DNA of 6,891 bases from Longimicrobium sp. (GTDB taxonomy: Bacteria; Gemmatimonadota; Gemmatimonadetes; Longimicrobiales; Longimicrobiaceae): NCBI GenBank assembly GCA_030446945.1, contig JAUJMI010000200.1, positions 1 to 6,891 of the forward strand, given 5' to 3'. Within the stretch, counting starts at the first letter, position 1, and each line of letters opens with the position of its first letter. The position numbers were made by a program, and so were the translations under genes. A model generated the notes under the pieces. That model ran no database searches. It saw nothing but the letters and a program-made list of their open reading frames with translations, and was not told the origin of the DNA. Positions 5,307 through 6,891 of this stretch are shown here, piece by piece.

Positions 5307-6891
5307 TCACGCCTCCCGCAGCGCCTCCATCGGCTGGATGCGCAGCCCGCGCCGCGCCGGCCCCAGCGCCGCCAGCAGCCCTACGGCCAGCATGATGGCG
5401 CACACGGCCGTCATCAGCGGCGCGGCTCGTCCCACGCTCACATCCGCACTGGCGGTGATCGCGCCCGCCAGCACCGAGCCGATGCCCACGCCGACCGCCA
5501 GCCTGCGCCCCACCGGCGCAAAGATGCTCGCCATGATGCGCCGCGGCTGCGCCCCCAGCGCGCTGCGGATGCCGATCTCGCGGGTGCGCTGGACCACGGT
5601 AAACGACATCAGCGCGTAGATTCCCGCCGCGGAAAGGAGGAGCACGCTCCCCGTCACCAGCGCGAGCGCCCAGGCCATGAAACGCGAGAAGCGGCGGAGG
5701 AAGTCGTAAATCTCGGCCAGCGGTTGCACGCTCAGCTGCAGCTCGGGATCGACCTCGACGCCCAATCTCTGCACGCGCTTCACAAATCCCGCGGGGACCC
5801 CGCCGCGCAGGCGCACGGAGAGGGAAGCGTCCGGGATCTCGCCTGGCAGGGCGGCGTGGTACACGTTGGCCACCCCATTCGCGGACCATACCACGAGCGG
5901 CACCGCGGGGAAGTCCTCCACCACGCCCACGATCTCGTACCAGCGGCCGGCGCCGTCCGCCTGCGGGTAGCGCAGCCGCTGGCCCACCGCGCTCCGGTTC
6001 CCCAGGTGGCGCCGCACAAAGGTGCGGTTGACGACCACGGCGTTCGACGCAGCACCCGCGTCGCCCTCCGCCAGCGCACGCCCCTCGGCGATGCGCGCGC
6101 CGTACGCGCCGAACAGCTCCGGCGTCGTGCGGAGGACGCTCGCGCCCCCCGCGGGCGCTGCGCTGCCGGCGATCTCCACGCCCTGAGTGGGCTCATCCAG
6201 GCCGGGGATGAAAGACGACAGGGCGACGGCGGTGACCCCGGGCTCCGCCGTAAGGCGCGCCACCAGCGCCGTCTGCCGCGAAGCGACGCGCGCCGCCAGC
6301 CCGGCCGAGTCCAGCCCGGCGGCCGGCTCGCCCAGCTCCACCGGCCCCACCACGAACTCGTCCGGCGCGAACCCGATCTCGGCCGTCTCCATCCGCAGAA
6401 GCTGCCACACGGCGTAGACGGCGGGCGGCAGCACGGCCATCGCGAACGCCACCTGCGCCACGATCAATCCGCTCCACACGGGGCCCAGGCGCGGACCGGA
6501 GCGCAGCTCGCGCAGGCTGGCCTGCATCCCGGCGCCGGTCGCCTTGAGGCCGGGGAGCACGCCCATGATGACGGCGGCCACCACCTCGAGCGCCAGCGCG
6601 TACCCCACCGTGGCGGGCGACAGCCGCAGGTCTATCCAGAACGGGAGGCCATTGCCGTCCTCGATGACCGAACGCTGCACCGTCCCGAGCACCCCGTTCG
6701 CGACCACCAGTCCCACCAGCGCGCCCAGCACCGAACGGGCGAGCGCCTCCATGAAGAGCTGCGCCAGGATGCGCCGCCGGCTGGCGCCCAGTGCGCTGCG
6801 CACGGCGATCTCGCCCAGGCGCGACACGGTGCGGGCGTACAGGAGCACGGCCAGGTTCACCGCCACCACCACCAGCAGCCCGCTCACCAGC
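5307..6891 (-). CDS. ADOP-type ABC transporter permease with two FtsX domains (5' end outside window)
   Basis: This is the C-terminal part (about 527 residues) of a MacB/FtsX-type permease of the ADOP class, in which two permease halves are fused. Such proteins act in the inner membrane with a separate ATPase, usually in efflux or mechanotransmission; the substrate is unknown. The frame is open to the right edge, and the first visible residues (LLVVVAVNLAVLLYAR) are the second helix of the first FtsX domain, so the GTG at 6887 is not a real start. The order is FtsX-1 signature GEIAVRSALGASRRRI (about 6770-6820), two more helices down to about 6550, a helix at about 6480-6400, a MacB-like periplasmic domain (about 6390-5700), FtsX-2 helix FMAWALALVTGSVLLLSAAG (about 5690-5630), signature REIGIRSALGAQPRRIMA (about 5588-5530), then the last helices and ARRGLRIQPMEALREA at the C-terminus. 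The stop is TGA at 5309-5307. No ATPase gene is visible in the window. The gene is convergent with the sigma operon, and a decayed paralogous 3' end lies at 2040-2147. Codons are strongly G/C-ending. Confidence 0.93.
   Translation of the reverse strand, partial: LVSGLLVVVAVNLAVLLYARTVSRLGEIAVRSALGASRRRILAQLFMEALARSVLGALVGLVVANGVLGTVQRSVIEDGNGLPFWIDLRLSPATVGYALALEVVAAVIMGVLPGLKATGAGMQASLRELRSGPRLGPVWSGLIVAQVAFAMAVLPPAVYAVWQLLRMETAEIGFAPDEFVVGPVELGEPAAGLDSAGLAARVASRQTALVARLTAEPGVTAVALSSFIPGLDEPTQGVEIAGSAAPAGGASVLRTTPELFGAYGARIAEGRALAEGDAGAASNAVVVNRTFVRRHLGNRSAVGQRLRYPQADGAGRWYEIVGVVEDFPAVPLVVWSANGVANVYHAALPGEIPDASLSVRLRGGVPAGFVKRVQRLGVEVDPELQLSVQPLAEIYDFLRRFSRFMAWALALVTGSVLLLSAAGIYALMSFTVVQRTREIGIRSALGAQPRRIMASIFAPVGRRLAVGVGIGSVLAGAITASADVSVGRAAPLMTAVCAIMLAVGLLAALGPARRGLRIQPMEALREA

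Noticed and set aside
5111..5395. Plus-strand frame starting at ATG 5111 with AGGA upstream
   Set aside because: It runs antisense into the permease C-terminus and its translation is Pro/Arg/Ser-rich, typical of a shadow frame in GC-rich DNA.
4876..5889. Long minus-strand frame of 337 codons overlapping the permease
   Set aside because: Gly/Arg/Ala-rich shadow; the permease frame carries the FtsX signatures and membrane helices.

Overview
The window is high-GC bacterial chromosomal DNA. It holds four genes and one decayed gene fragment, and both outer genes run off the ends. The composition, the ADOP-type (two-FtsX-domain) ABC permease and the ECF sigma factor paired with a very large anti-sigma protein suggest a soil-type bacterium of the Gemmatimonadota (Longimicrobium-like) or a similar ADOP-rich phylum such as Acidobacteriota. 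This is an inference from gene content, not from a marker gene.

Layout. Positions 1-1878 (+) carry the 3' part of a family B DNA polymerase. All three exonuclease motifs, polymerase motifs A, B and C, and a C-terminal beta-clamp-binding pentapeptide are visible. Positions 1879-2192 contain no intact gene. They hold a frameshifted, internally deleted remnant of the 3' end of an ADOP permease on the minus strand (about 2040-2147). Positions 2193-2759 (+) encode an ECF sigma factor. Six bases later, 2766-4910 (+) encodes a 714-residue membrane protein. It has an anti-sigma zinc-finger N-terminus with ChrR-like ligand spacing, one transmembrane helix, a large exported beta/helical region and a C-terminal TlpA-like thioredoxin fold whose CxxC is CAPS. 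Positions 4911-5306 are non-coding as far as I can tell. Positions 5307-6891 (-) are the C-terminal two thirds of an ADOP-type permease, convergent with the sigma operon.

How the parts fit. The sigma factor and the 714-residue protein form a compact two-gene unit that looks like a transmembrane signalling device: zinc-finger sequestration of the sigma factor inside, and a thioredoxin-like module with a single cysteine outside. The unit uses more A/T-ending codons than the polymerase and the permease. It is bracketed by two same-orientation copies of the ADOP permease 3' sequence, one decayed and one intact, about 91% identical over 87 aligned bases. This suggests the module occupies the site of a disrupted tandem permease copy. 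The polymerase and the permease show no functional link to the module.
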